Positions 50,855 through 63,212 of a stretch of DNA of 64,000 nucleotides are shown here, in pieces. Below the pieces are notes generated by a model, which saw only the letters and a program-made list of their open reading frames with translations, ran no database searches and had not been told where the DNA came from. A program made the translations under genes and the position numbers. Within the stretch, counting starts at the first letter, position 1; each line of letters opens with the position of its first letter. This stretch comes from Aristolochia californica (Eukaryota; Streptophyta; Magnoliopsida; Piperales; Aristolochiaceae): NCBI GenBank assembly GCA_029961685.1, contig JARWKL010000012.1:9765955-9829954 (forward strand), in the 5' to 3' direction.

Positions 50855-52560
50855 CGGGGGGTTTTTAATTGAGTGTTGACTCCCAATCCGTAAGTCATTT
50901 CTTACAATAATATAGCCCGTTACGAATGAAAAATTGCTTTACAATCATCTATGATGGTTAGGTCAGCTTTTTGCAAACGGGCAAAATAATGGCTTGTATG
51001 ACTCGAGTAAATATCCCGCCGCACGTTCACTTCAGAATTTAATGAGCATTTTTTATTCTCATTAAAAGCTTTTGATCCATAGGTCCTTTGCATATTGAAC
51101 ATGTTTGAAGCATGCATATCCATTTTTAAAACACGTGTAGAAGAAATCTCTTTCTTGTAAAATTCCAAGCTATTAGGGTTGAGCTAGTGGAATTTCCCAA
51201 TCTTGGATAACAAAACTTTTGTGTTCATTTGTGGTTTGTGAATAAATTTTCATTACTTACATTTTTTATTTTTTAAAATTTTTTCTACGTATAAACTCTA
51301 AAATTTTCATTTTGTTGTAATCAATTTGCCGTTTTTTTTTTTTTTTTACGGTATGAAGAGGGTGCGTTAACTCAAAATTTTGATTTAAGAAAAACGTGTA
51401 CATCTAAAATGGAGATGCACAATGCACAAATGTAGAGAGAGATAATGCCCAAGAGTGTTTGTAATTTTTCGGGATTGTAAGAACTTTTTAGTTTTTATAT
51501 CTCAGGTTTTGCAATCGTCGGGAAAAGGGGGAGGCGGGGTATTTTTAACTGACTGTTGACTCCCAATCCGTATGTCATTTCTTACAAAAATATAGGCCGT
51601 TACACATGATTAATCACTTTACAATTCATCTATGATGGTTACGTCAGCTTTATGCAAACGGGCAAAATAATTGCTTGTTTGACTCACGTAAATATCCCAC
51701 CACACGTGCTCTAGAGAATTTAATGAGCGTATATTATTCTCATTAAAAGCTTTGGATCCATAGGACATTTGCATCTTTAACATGTTTCGTGCATGCATAT
51801 CCATTTTTAAAACACGTGTAGAAGAAATCTCTTTCTTGTTAAATTCCAAGCTATTAGAGTTGAACTAGTGGAATTTCCCAATCTTGGATAAAAATATTTT
51901 GTGTTCATTTGTGGTGTGTGAATAAATTTTCATTACTTACAATTGTTATTTTTTTAATTTTTTTCCATACATAAACTCTAAAATTTTCATTTTGTTGTGA
52001 TCTATTTACCCTTTTTTTTTTACGGCATGAAGGGAGAACGAAAACTCTAAGTTTTGATTTAAGAAAAAAGTGTACATCTAAAATGGAGATGTACTATGCA
52101 CAAATATAGAGAGAAATAATTGCAAAGAGTGTTTGTGATTTTTAAGGAGTGTAGGCTCTTTTCAGTTTTTAGTTCTCAGGTTTTCCAATCGTCGGGAAAA
52201 GAGGGAGGCGGGGGATTTTTAATTGAGTGTTGACTCCCAATCCATAAGTCATTTCTTACAATAATATAGCCCGTTACGAATGAAAAATTACTTCACAATC
52301 ATCTATGATTGTTAGGTCAGCTTTTTGCAAACGGGCAAAATAATGGCTTGTTTGACTCGGGTAAATATCCCGCCGCACGTTCACTTCAGAATTTAATGAG
52401 CATTTTTTATTCTCATTAAAAGCTTTTGATCCATAGGTCCTTTGCATATTGAACATGTTTGAAGCATGCATATCCATTTTTAAAACACGTGTAGAAGTAA
52501 TCTCTTTCTTGTAAAATTCCAAGCTATTAGGGTTGAACTAGTGGAATTTTCCAATCTTGG
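50855..52560 (-). repeat. Dimer-spaced related monomers
   Basis: The private variants GAGCATTTTTTATTCTCATT, AGCTTTTGATCCATAGGTCC and CATATTGAACATGTTTGAAG occur near 51045-51110 and again near 52399-52464, an offset of 1354 bp, or two monomers. The monomer between them differs. Confidence 0.85.
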
Positions 52561-52979
52561 ATAACAAAATTTTGTGTTCATTTGTGGTGTGTGAATAAAT
52601 TTTCATTACTTACATTTGTTATTGTTTTAATTTTTTCTGTACATAAACTCTTAAATTTTCATTTTGTTGAGATCTATTTACCTTTTTTGGTTTACAGCAT
52701 GAAGGGAGCACGAAAACTCAAAGTTTTGATTTAAGAAAAAAGTGTACATCTAAAATGGAGATGCACAATTCACAAAGGTAGAGAGATATAATTGCAAAGA
52801 GTGTCTGTGATTTTTAAGGATTGTAAGCTCTTTTATGTTTTTAGTTCTCTGATTTTGCGATCGTCGAGAAAAGGGGGAGGCGGGGGATTTTTAATTGAGT
52901 GTTGACTCCCAATCCGTAAGTCATTTCTTAAAATAATATAGCCCGTTACGAATGAAAAATCACTTTACAATCATCTATG

Positions 52980-55070
52980 ATTGTTAGGTCAGCTTTTTGC
53001 AAAAGGGCAAAATAATTGCTCGTTCGACTCCGGTAAATATCCCGCCGCACGTTCACTTCAGAATTTAATGAGCGTTTGTTATTCTCATTAAAAGCTTTGG
53101 ATCCATAGGTCATTTGCATCTTTAACATGTTTCAAGCATGCATATCCATTTTTAAAACACGTGTAGAAGAAAGGTCTTTCTTGTAAAATTCCAAGCTATT
53201 AGGGTTGAACTAGTGGAATTTCCCAATCTTGGATAACAAGACTTTTGTGTTCATTTGTGGTGTGTGAATAAATTTTCATTACTTACATTTGTTATTGTTT
53301 TAATTTTTTTCCATATATAAACTCTAAAATTTTCATTTTGTTTTGATCTATTTACCTTTTTTTGTTCACGGCATGAAGGGAGAACGAAAACTCAAAGTTT
53401 TGATTTAAGAAAAAAGTGTACATCTAAAATCGAGATGCACAATGCACAAATGTAGAGAGATATAATTGCAAAGAGTGTCTGTGATTTTTAAGGAGTGTAA
53501 GCTCTTTTCAGATTTTAGTTCTCAGGTGTTGCAATCGTCGGGAAAAGGGGGAGGCTGGGGATATTTAATTGAGTGTTGAATCCCAATCCGTAAGTCTTTT
53601 CTTACAATAATATAGCCCGTTACGAATGAAAAATTACTTTACAATCATCTATGATTGTTAGGTCAGCTTTTTGCAAACGGGCAAAATAATGGCTTGTTTG
53701 ACTCGGGTAAATATCTTGCCGCACGTTCACTTCAGAATTTAATAAGCGTTTGTTATTCTCATTAAAAGCTTTGGATCCGTAGGTCATTTGCATGTTTAAC
53801 ATGTTTCAAGCATGCATATCCATTTTTAAAACACGTGTAGAAGAAATCTCTTTCTTGTAAAATTCCAAGCTATTAGGGTTGAACTAGTGGAATTTCCCAA
53901 TCTTGGATAACAAATATTTGTGTTCATTTGTGGTGTGTGAATGAATTTTCATTACTTACATTTGTTATTTTTAAAAAAAATTTCCATACATAAACTCTAA
54001 AATTTTCATTTTGTTGTGATCTATTTTCCTTTTTTTGTTTACGGCATGAAGGGAAAACGAAAACTCAAAGTTTTGATTTAAGAAAAAAGTGTACATCTAA
54101 AATGGAGATGCACAATACACAAATGTAGAGAGATATAATTGCAAAGAATGTCTATGATTTTTAAGGAGTGTCAGCTCTTTTCAGTTTTTAGTTCTCAGGT
54201 TTTGCAATCGTCGTGAAAAATGGGAGGCGGGGGATTTTTAATTGAGTGTTGACTCCCAATCCGTAAGTCATTTCTTACAATAATATAGCCCATTACGAAA
54301 GAAAAATCACTTTACAATCATCTATGATTGTTAGGTCAGCTTTTTGCAAACGGGCAAAATAATTGCTCGTTCGACTCCGGTAAATATCCCGCCGCACGTT
54401 CACTTAAGAATTTAATGAGCGTTTGTTATTCTCATTAAAAGCTTTGGATCCATAGGTCATTTGCATCTTTAACATGTTTCAAGCATGCATATCCATTTTT
54501 AAAACACGTGTAGAAGAAAGGTCTTTCTTGTAAAATTCCAAGCTATTAGGGTTGAACTAGTGGAATTTCCCAATCTTGGATAACAAGACTTTTGTGTTCA
54601 TTTGTGGTGTGTGAATAAATTTTCATTACTTACATTTGTTATTGTTTTAATTTTTTTCCATATATAAACTCTAAAATTTTCATTTTGTTTTGATCTATTT
54701 ACCTTTTTTTGTTCACGGCATGAAGGGAGAACGAAAACTCAAAGTTTTGATTTAAGAAAAAAGTGTACATCTAAAATCGAGATGCACAATGCACAAATGT
54801 AGAGAGATATAATTGCAAAGAGTGTCTGTGATTTTTAAGGAGTGTAAGCTCTTTTCAGATTTTAGTTCTCAGGTGTTGCAATCGTCGGGAAAAGGGGGAG
54901 GCTGGGGATATTTAATTGAGTGTTGAATCCCAATCCGTAAGTCATTTCTTACAATAATATAGCCCGTTACGAATGAAAAATTACTTTACAATCATCTATG
55001 ATTGTTAGGTCAGCTTTTTGCAAACGGGCAAAATAATGGCTTGTTTGACTCGGGTAAATATCTTGCCGCA
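52980..55070 (-). repeat. Near-identical tandem duplication, period 1347-1350 bp
   Basis: The stretch about 52980-53720 recurs at about 54330-55070 with very few differences. Shared private variants are AATTGCTCGTTCGACTCCGG, GAAGAAAGGTCTTTCTTG, TTTTGATCTATTTACC, TTTGTTCACGGCATG, AAAATCGAGATGCAC, CAGATTTTAGTTCTCAGGTG and GAGGCTGGGGATATTTAATT. The similarity drops soon after ATCTTGCCGCACGTTCACTT (53713 and 55060). It is the youngest-looking duplication in the window. Confidence 0.9.
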
Positions 55071-58000
55071 CGTTCACTTTAGAATTTAATAAGCGTTTGT
55101 TATTCTCTTTAAAAGCTTTGGATCCATAAGTCATTTTCATCTTTAACATGTTTCAAGCACGCACATCCATTTTTAAAACACGTGTAGAAGAAATCTCTTT
55201 CTTGTAAAATTCCAAGCTATTAGGGTTGAACTAGTGAAATTTCCCAATCTTGGATAACAAGACTTTTGTGTTCATTTTTGGTTTGTGAATAAATTTTCGT
55301 TACTTACATTTTTTATTTTTTTAAATTTTTTCCTTGTAAAAACTCTAAAATTTTCATTTTGTTGCAATCAATTTGCCTTTTTTTTTTTTTACAGTATGAA
55401 GGGGGAGCGAAAACTCAAAATTTTGATTTAAGAAAAAAGTGTACATCTAAAGTGAAGATGCACAAAGCACAAATTTGGAAAGAGATAATTCCAAAGAGTG
55501 TCTGTAATTTTTAGGGATTGTAAGCTCTTTTTAGTTTTTATATCTCAGGTTTTGCAATGGTCGGGAAAAGGGGGAGGCAGGGGATTTTTAACTGAGTGTT
55601 GACTCCCGAACCATAAGTCATTTCTTCCAAAAATATAGACCGTTACACATGATAAATTACTATACAATTCATCTATCATTGGTAGGTCTGCTTTTTGCAA
55701 ACGGGCAAAATAATGGCTTGTTTGACTCGGGTTAATATCCCACAGCACGTTCACTAGAGAATTTAATGAGCGTGTGTTATTTTCTATAAAAGATTTGGAT
55801 CCATAGGTCATTTGCATCTTTAACATGTTTCAAGCTTGCTTATCCATTTTTAAAACACGTGTAGAAGAAATCTCTTTCTTGTAAAATTCCAAGCTATTAG
55901 GGTTGAATTAGTGGAATTTCCCAAACTTGGATAACAAAAGTTTTGTGTTCATTTTTTGTGTGTGAATAAATTTTATTTACTTACATTTGTTATTGTTTTA
56001 AATTTTTTCCATACATAAACTCTAAAATTTTCATTTTGCTGTGATCTATTCGCCTTTTTTTGTTTACGGGATGATGGGTGAAAGAAAAGTCAAAGTTTTG
56101 ATTTAAGAAAAAAAGTGTACATTTAAAATGGTGACGCACAGTGCTCAAATGTAGAGAGAGATAATTCCAAAGAGTGTCTGTAATTTTAAGGGAATTTAAG
56201 CTCTTTTTAGTTTTTATATCTCAGGTTTTACAATCGTTGGGAAAAGGGGGAGGCGGGGTGTTTTCAACTGAGTGTTGACTCCCAATCCGTAGGTCATTTC
56301 ATACAAAAATATAGCCCGTTACGGATGATAAATCACTTTAAAATCATCTATGATTTTAAGGTAAGCTTTTTGTAAACAGGCAAAATAATGGCTTGTATGA
56401 CTCAGGTAAATTTCCCACCGCACGTTCATTGAGAATTTAATGAGCATTTGTTATTCTCTTTAAAAGCTTTGGATCCATAGGTCATTTGCATCTTTAACAT
56501 GTTTCAACCATGCATATCCATTTTTAAAACACATGTATTAGAAATCTCTTTCTTGTAAAATTCCATGCAATTAGGGTTGAACAAGTGGAATTTCCCAAAC
56601 TTGGAAAACAAAACTTTTGTGTTTATTTGTGGTGTGTGAATAAATTTTCTTTACTTACATTTGTTATTGTTTTAATATTTTTTCACACATAAACTCTAAA
56701 ATTTTCATTTGGTTGTGATCTATTTGCCTTTTTTTGTTTACGGGATGAAGGGAGAGCGAAAACTCAAAGTTTTGATTCAAGAAAAAAGTGTACATCTAAA
56801 ATGGAGATGCATAATGCACAAATGTAGAGAGAGACAATTCCAAAGAGTGTTTATAATTTTTAGGGATTGTAAGATCTTTTTAGTTTTTATATCTCAGGTT
56901 TTGCAATCGTTGGGAAAAGGGGGAGGCGGGGTATTTTTAACTGACTGTTGACTCCCAATCCGTTACAAAAATATAGCCCGTTACACATGATAAATCACAT
57001 TACAATCATCTATGATTGTTAGCTCAGCTTTTTGCAACAGGGCAAAATAAACCCTTGTTTGACTCGGGTAAAAATCCCGCCGCACGTTCACTTCAGAATT
57101 TAATGAGTGTTTGTTATTCTCATTAAAAGCTTTGGATCCATAGGTCATTTGCATCTTTAACATGTTTCAAGCATGCATATCCATTTTTAAAACACGTGTA
57201 GAAGAATTCTCTTTCTTGTAAAATTTCATGCTATTAGGGTTGAACTAGTGGAATTTCCCAAACTTGGATAACAAAAGTTTTGTGTTCATTTGTGGTATGT
57301 GAATAAATTTTCATTACTTACATTTGTTATTGTTTCAATTTCTTTCCATACATAAACTCAAAAATTTATATTTTGTTGTGATCTATTTACCTTTTTTTGT
57401 TTACGGCATGAAGGGAGAACGAAAACTCAAAGTTTTGATTTAAGAAAAAAGTGTACATCTAAAATGGAGATGCACAATGCAAAAAGGTAGAGAGATATAA
57501 TTCCAAAGAGTGTCTGTGATATTTAGGGATTGTGAGCTCTTTTCAGTTTTTAGTTCTCAGGATTTGCAATCGTCGGGAAAAGGGGGAGGCGGGGGATTTT
57601 TATTTGAGTGTTGACTCCCAATCCTTAAGTCATTTCTTACAATAATATAGCCCATTACGAATGAAAAATCACTTTACAATCATCTATGATTATTAGGTCA
57701 GCTTTTTGCAAACAGGCAAAATAATGGCTTGTTTGACTCGGGGAAATATCCTGCCGCACGTTCACTTCAGAATTTAATGAGCGTTTGTTATTCTCATTAA
57801 AAGCTTTGGATCGATAGGTCATTTGCATCTTTAACATGTTTCAAGCATTCATTTCAATTTTTAAAACACGTGTAGAAGAAATCTCTTTCTTATAAAATTT
57901 CAAGCTATTAGGGTTGAACTAGTGGAATTTCCCAATCTTGGATAACAAAATTTTGTGTTCATTTGTGGTGTGTGAATAAATTTTCATTACTTACATTTGT

Positions 58001-58119
58001 TATTGTTTTAATTTTTTTCCATACATAAACTCTAAAATTTTCATTTTGTTGTGATCTATTTACCTTTTTTTCTTTACAGCATGAAGGGAGAACGAAAAAT
58101 CAAAGTTTTGATTTAAGAA

Positions 58120-58140
58120 AAAAGTGTACATAGAGAGATA
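58120..58140 (-). repeat. 31-bp deletion in a monomer
   Basis: GTGTACATAGAGAGATATAA joins GTGTACAT directly to AGAGAGATATAA. The usual TCTAAAATGGAGATGCAC and the following CAATGCACAAATG are missing. Together with a few other small indels this makes the 57590-58230 interval about 640 bp. Confidence 0.85.
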
Positions 58141-58224
58141 TAATTTCAAAGAGTGTCTGTGATTTTTAAGGATTGTAAGCTCTTTACAGTTTTTACTCTC
58201 AGGTCTTGCAATCGTCGGGAAAAT

Positions 58225-58239
58225 GGGGGGGGGGGGGGG
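58225..58239 (+). repeat. G15 homopolymer in the box
   Basis: The A and C that normally interrupt the G-run (GGGGGAGGCGGGG) are absent, leaving fifteen G. This is a third independent G-run expansion at the same monomer position. Confidence 0.85.
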
Positions 58240-58979
58240 ATTTTTAATTGAGTGTTGAATCCAAATCCCTAAGTCACTTCTTACAATAATATAGCCTGTT
58301 ACAATTGAAAAGTCACTTTACAATCATCTATGATTGTTAGGACAGCTTTTTGCAAACGGGCAAATTAGTGGCTTGTTTGACTCGGGTAAATATCCCGCCG
58401 CACGTTCAAATAAGAATTTAATCAGCGTTTGTTATTCTCATTAAAATTTTTGGATCCATAGGGCATTTGCATCTTTAACATGTTTCAAGCATGCATATCC
58501 ATTTTTAAAACATGTGTAGAAGAAATCTTTCTTGTGAAATTCCAAGCTATTAGGGTTGAACTAGTGGAATTTCCCAATCTTGGATAAAAAAACTTTTGTG
58601 TTAATTTGTGGTTTGTGAAAAAATTTTCTTTACTTACATTTTTTATTTTTTAAAATTTTTTCCATGTATAAACTCTAAAATTTTCATTTTGTTGTAATCA
58701 ATTTGCCTTTTTTTTATGGTATGATGGAGGAGCGAAAACTCAAAATTTGGATTCAAGAAAAAAGTGTACATCTAAAATGGAGATGCACAATGCACAAATT
58801 TAGAAAGAGATAAATCCAAGGAGTGTCTGTAATTTTTAGGGATTGTAATCTCTTTTTAGTTTTTATATCTCACGTTTTGCAATCGCCGGGAAAAGGGTGA
58901 GGCGGGGGATTTTTAACTAAGTGTTGACTCCCTATCCATAAGTCATTTCTTACAAAAATATAGCCCGTTACACATGATA

Positions 58980-60230
58980 AATCACTTTACAATTCAACTA
59001 TCATTGTTAGGTCAACTTTTTGCAAAAGAGTAAAATAATGGCTTGTTTGACTCGGGTAAATATCCCACCGCACGTTCACTTGAGAATTTAATGAGCGTAT
59101 GTTATTCTCTTTAAAAGCTTTGGATCCATAGGTCATTTGCATCTTTAACACGTTTCAAGATTGCATATCCATTTTTAAAACACGTGTAGAAGAAATCTCT
59201 TTCTTGTTAAATTCCAAGCTATTAGGGTTGAATTAGTGGAATTTCCCAAACTTGGATAGCAAAAGTTTTGTGTTAATTATTGGTGTGTGAATAAATTTTC
59301 TTTACTTACATTTGTTATTGTTTAAAATTTTTTTCATACATAAACTCTAAAATTTTCATTTTGCTGTGATCTATTTGCTTTTTTTTGTTTACGGGATGAA
59401 GGGAGAGAGAAAACTCAAAGTTTTGATTTAAGAAAAAAGTGTACATTTAAAATGGAGACGCACAGTGCACAAATATAGAGAGATAATTCCAAAGAGTGTG
59501 TGTAATGTTTAGGGAATTTAAGCTCTTTTTAGTTTTTATATCTCAGGTTTTGCATTCGTCAGGAAAAGGGGGAGGCGAGGTGTTTTTAACTGAGTGTTGA
59601 CTCCCTATCCATAAGTCATTTCTTAAATAAATATAGCCCGTTACACATAATAAATCACTTTACAATTCATCTATGATTGTTAGGTCAGCTTTTTGCAAAA
59701 GAGCAAAATAATGGCTTGTTTGACTCGGGTAAATACACGTTCACTAGAGAATTTAATGAGCGTATGTTATTCTCTTTAAAAGATTTGGATCCATAGGTCA
59801 TTTGCATCTTTAACACGTTTCAAGCTTGTATATCCATTTTTAAAACACGTGTAGAAGAAATCTCTTTCTTGTAAAATTCCAAGCTATTAGGGTTGAATTA
59901 GTGGAATTTCCCAAACTTGGATAACAAAAGTTTTGTGTTAATTTTTGGTGTGTGAATAAATTTTCTTTACTTACATTTTGTTATTGTTTAAAATTTTTTC
60001 CATACATAAACTCTAAAATTTTCATTTTGCTGTGATCTTTTTGTTTTTTTTTTTGTTTACGGGATGAAGGGAGAGAGAAAACTCAAAGTTTTGATTTAAG
60101 AAAAAAGTGTACATTTAAAATGGAGACGCACAGTGCACAAATGTAGAGAGAGATAATTCCAAAGAGTGTGTCTAATGATTAGGGAATTAAAGCTCTTTTT
60201 AGTTTTTATATCTCAGGTTTTGCAATCGTC
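58980..60230 (-). repeat. Adjacent duplicated c-type monomers
   Basis: The monomers ending at boxes 59576 and 60246 share TGCAAAAGAG(T/C)AAAATAATGG, AAAGTTTTGTGTTAATT and AAGAGTGTGTSTAATG (S is G or C). They are immediate neighbours, which indicates a single-monomer duplication. Confidence 0.8.
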
Positions 60231-61469
60231 GGGAAAAGGGGGAGGCGGGGTGTTTTTAATTGAGTGTTGACTCCCAATCCGTAACTCATTTCTTACAAAA
60301 ATGTAGCCCGTTACAGATGATAAATCACTTTACAATCATCTATGATTGTTAGGTAAACTTTTTGTAAACGGGCAAAATAATGGCTTGTTTGACTCAGGTA
60401 AATATCCCACCGCATATTCATTGAGAATTTAATGAGCAATTGTTGTTCTCTTTAAAAGCCTTGGATCCATAGGTCATTTGCATCTTTAAGATGTTTCAAG
60501 CATGCATATCCATTTTTAAAACACCTGTAGAAGAAATCTCTTTCTTGTAAATTTCCATGCAATTTGGGTTAAACTAGTGGAATTTCCCAAACTTGGAAAA
60601 CAACACTTTTGTGTTCATTTGTGGTGTGTGAATAAATTTTCTATACTTACATTTGTTATTGTTTTAATTTTTTGTCACACATAAACTCTAAAATTTTCAT
60701 TTTTTTGTGATCTATTTGCCTTTTTTTTGTTTACGGGATGAAGGGAGAGCAAAAACTCAAAGTTTTTATTTAAGAAAAAAGTGTTCATCTAAAATGGAGA
60801 TGCACAATGCACAAATGTAGAGATAGATAATTCTAAAGAATGTTTATAATTTTTAGGAATTGTAAGATCTTTTAAGTTTTTATATCTCAGGTTTTGCAAT
60901 CATCGGGAAAAGGGGGAGGCGGGGTATTTTTAACTGACTGTTGACTCCCAATCCGTTTGTCATTTATTACAAAAATATAGCCAGTTGCTCATGATAAATC
61001 ACATTACAATCATCGATGATTGTTAGGTCAGCTTTTTGCAAACGGGCAAAAGAATAGCTTGTTTGACTCGGGTAAATATCCCGCAGCACGTTCACTTCAG
61101 AATTTAATGAGTGTTTGTTATTCTCATTGAAAGCTTTGGATCCATAGGACATTTGCATCTTTAACTTGTTTCAAGCATGCATATCCATTTCTAAAACACG
61201 TGTAGAAGAATTCTCTTTCTTGTAAAATTTCAAGCTATTAGGGTTGAACTAGTGCAATTTCCCAAACTTGGATAACAAAAATTTCGTGTTCATTTGTGAT
61301 GTGTGAATAAATTTTCATTACTTACATTTGTTATTTTTTTAATTTTTTTCCATACATAAACTCAAAAAATTACATTTTCTTGTGAACTATTCACCTTTTT
61401 TTGTTTACGGCATGAAGGGAGAACGAAAACTCAAAGTTTTGATTTAATAAAAAAGTGTTCATCTAAAAT

Positions 61470-61490
61470 GGAGATGCATATTGCCATCGC
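61470..61490 (-). repeat. About 86-bp deletion in a monomer
   Basis: GGAGATGCATATTGCCATCG runs from the CTACATTTGTGC region straight into the box at 61506. The interval 60920-61506 is 586 bp. The diagnostic block is lost, so the subtype cannot be assigned. Confidence 0.88.
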
Positions 61491-63164
61491 CGGGAAAAGG
61501 GGGAGGCGGGGGATTTTTAATTGAGTGTTGACTCCGAATCCGTAAGTCATTTCTTACAATATTATAGCCCATTACGAATTAAAAATCAATGTACAATCAT
61601 CTATGATTGTTAGGTCAGCTTTTTGCATATGGGGAAAATAATGGCTTATTTGTCTTGGGTAAATATCCCGCCGCAGGTTCACTTCAGAATTTAATGAGCG
61701 TTTGTTATTCTCATTAAAAGCTTTGGATCCATAAGTCATATGCATCTTTAACATGTTTCAAGCATGCATATCCATTTTTAAAACACGTGTAGAAGAAATC
61801 TCTTTCTTGTAAAATTCCAAGCTATTAGGGTTGAACAAGTGGAATTTCCCAATCTTGGATAACAAAATTTTGTGTTCATTCGTGGTGTGTGAGCAAATTT
61901 TCATTTCTTTCATTTGTTATTTTTTAAATTTTTTTCCATACATAAACTCTAAAATTTTCATTTTGTTGTGATCTATTTACCTTTTTTTTTACGGCATGAA
62001 GGGAGAACGAAAACTCAAAGTTTTGATTTAAGAAAAAAGTGTACATCTAGAATGGAGATGCTTAATGCACAAATGTAGAGAGATATAATTACAAAGAGTG
62101 TCTGTGATTTCTAAGGAGTGTAAGCTCTTTTCAGTTTTTAGTTCTCAGGTTTTGCAATCGTCGGGAAAATGGGGAAGCGGGGGATTTTTAATTGAGAGTT
62201 GACTCCAAATCCATAAGTCATTTCTTACAAAAATATAGCCCGTTACACATGAGAAATCACTTTACAATTCATCTATGATTGTTAAGTCAGCTTTTTGCAA
62301 ACAAGCATAATAATGGCTTGTTTGACTCGGGTAAATATCCCACCGCACGTTCACTAGAGAGTTTAATGAGCTTATGTTATTCTCTTGAAAAGTTTTGGAT
62401 CCATAGGGCATTTGCATCTTTAACATGTTTCAAGCTTGCATATCTATTTTTAAAACACGTGTAGAAGAAATATCTTTCTTGTAAAATTCCAAGCTATTGG
62501 GGTTGAACTAGTGCAATTTCCCAAACTTGGATAACAAAAGTTTTGTGTAAATTTTTTTTGTGTGAATAAATTTTAATTACTTACATTTGTTATTGTTTTA
62601 AATTTTTTCCATACATAAACTCTAAAATTTTCTTTTTGCTGTGATCTATTTGCCTTTTTTTGTTTACGGGATGAAGGGAGAGAGAAAACTCAATGTTTTG
62701 ATTTAAAAAAAAAGTGTACATTTAAAATGGAGACGCACAATGCACAAATGTAGAGAGAGATAATTTCAAAGAGTGTCTGTAATTTTTAGGGAATTTAAGC
62801 TCTTTTTAGTTTTTATATCTCAGGTTTTGCAATCGTTGGGAAAAGGGGGAGGTGGGGTGTTTTTAACCGAGTGTTGACTCCCAATCCATAAGTCATTTCT
62901 TACAAAAATATAGCCCATTACGGTTGATAAATCACTTTACAATCATCTATGATTGTTAGGTAAGCTTTTTGTAAACGGGCAAAATAATAGCTTGTTTGAC
63001 TCAGGTAAATATCCGACCGCACGTTCATTGAGAATTTAATGAGCATTTGTTATTCTCTTTAAAAGCTTTGGATCCATAGGTCATTTGCATCTTTAACATG
63101 TTTCAAGCATGCATATCCATTTTTAAAACACGTGTAGAAGAAATCTCTTTCTTGTAAAATTCCA

Positions 63165-63212
63165 TTGGGTTGAAGTAGTGGAATTTCCCAATCATGCAAT
63201 TACGGTTGAACT
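63165..63212 (-). repeat. Local templated insertion / rearranged segment
   Basis: After AAATTCCA the monomer reads TTGGGTTGAAGTAGTGGAAT and on to CCCAATC (63165-63193), then resumes ATGCAATTACGGTTGAACT (63194-63212). This gives two versions of the GGTTGAACTAGTGG segment in a row, while the usual TGGAATTTCCCAAACTTGG after the second is missing. The inserted piece matches the next monomer (63842-63870) with one difference (GAAGTAG for GAACTAG). Confidence 0.8.

Larger units (their letters stand above)
46829..56253 (-). repeat. Minus array block of 14 monomers, again c-like, a', b
   Basis: Boxes and types: 46829 a/c hybrid, 47499 a', 48173 b, 48843 a, 49503 a, 50181 a, 50855 b, 51535 a', 52209 b, 52881 b, 53555 b, 54228 b, 54902 b, 55578 a. 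The run of five b monomers (52209-54902) breaks the dimer pattern and coincides with the recent duplication at 52.98-55.07 kb. Confidence 0.85.
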
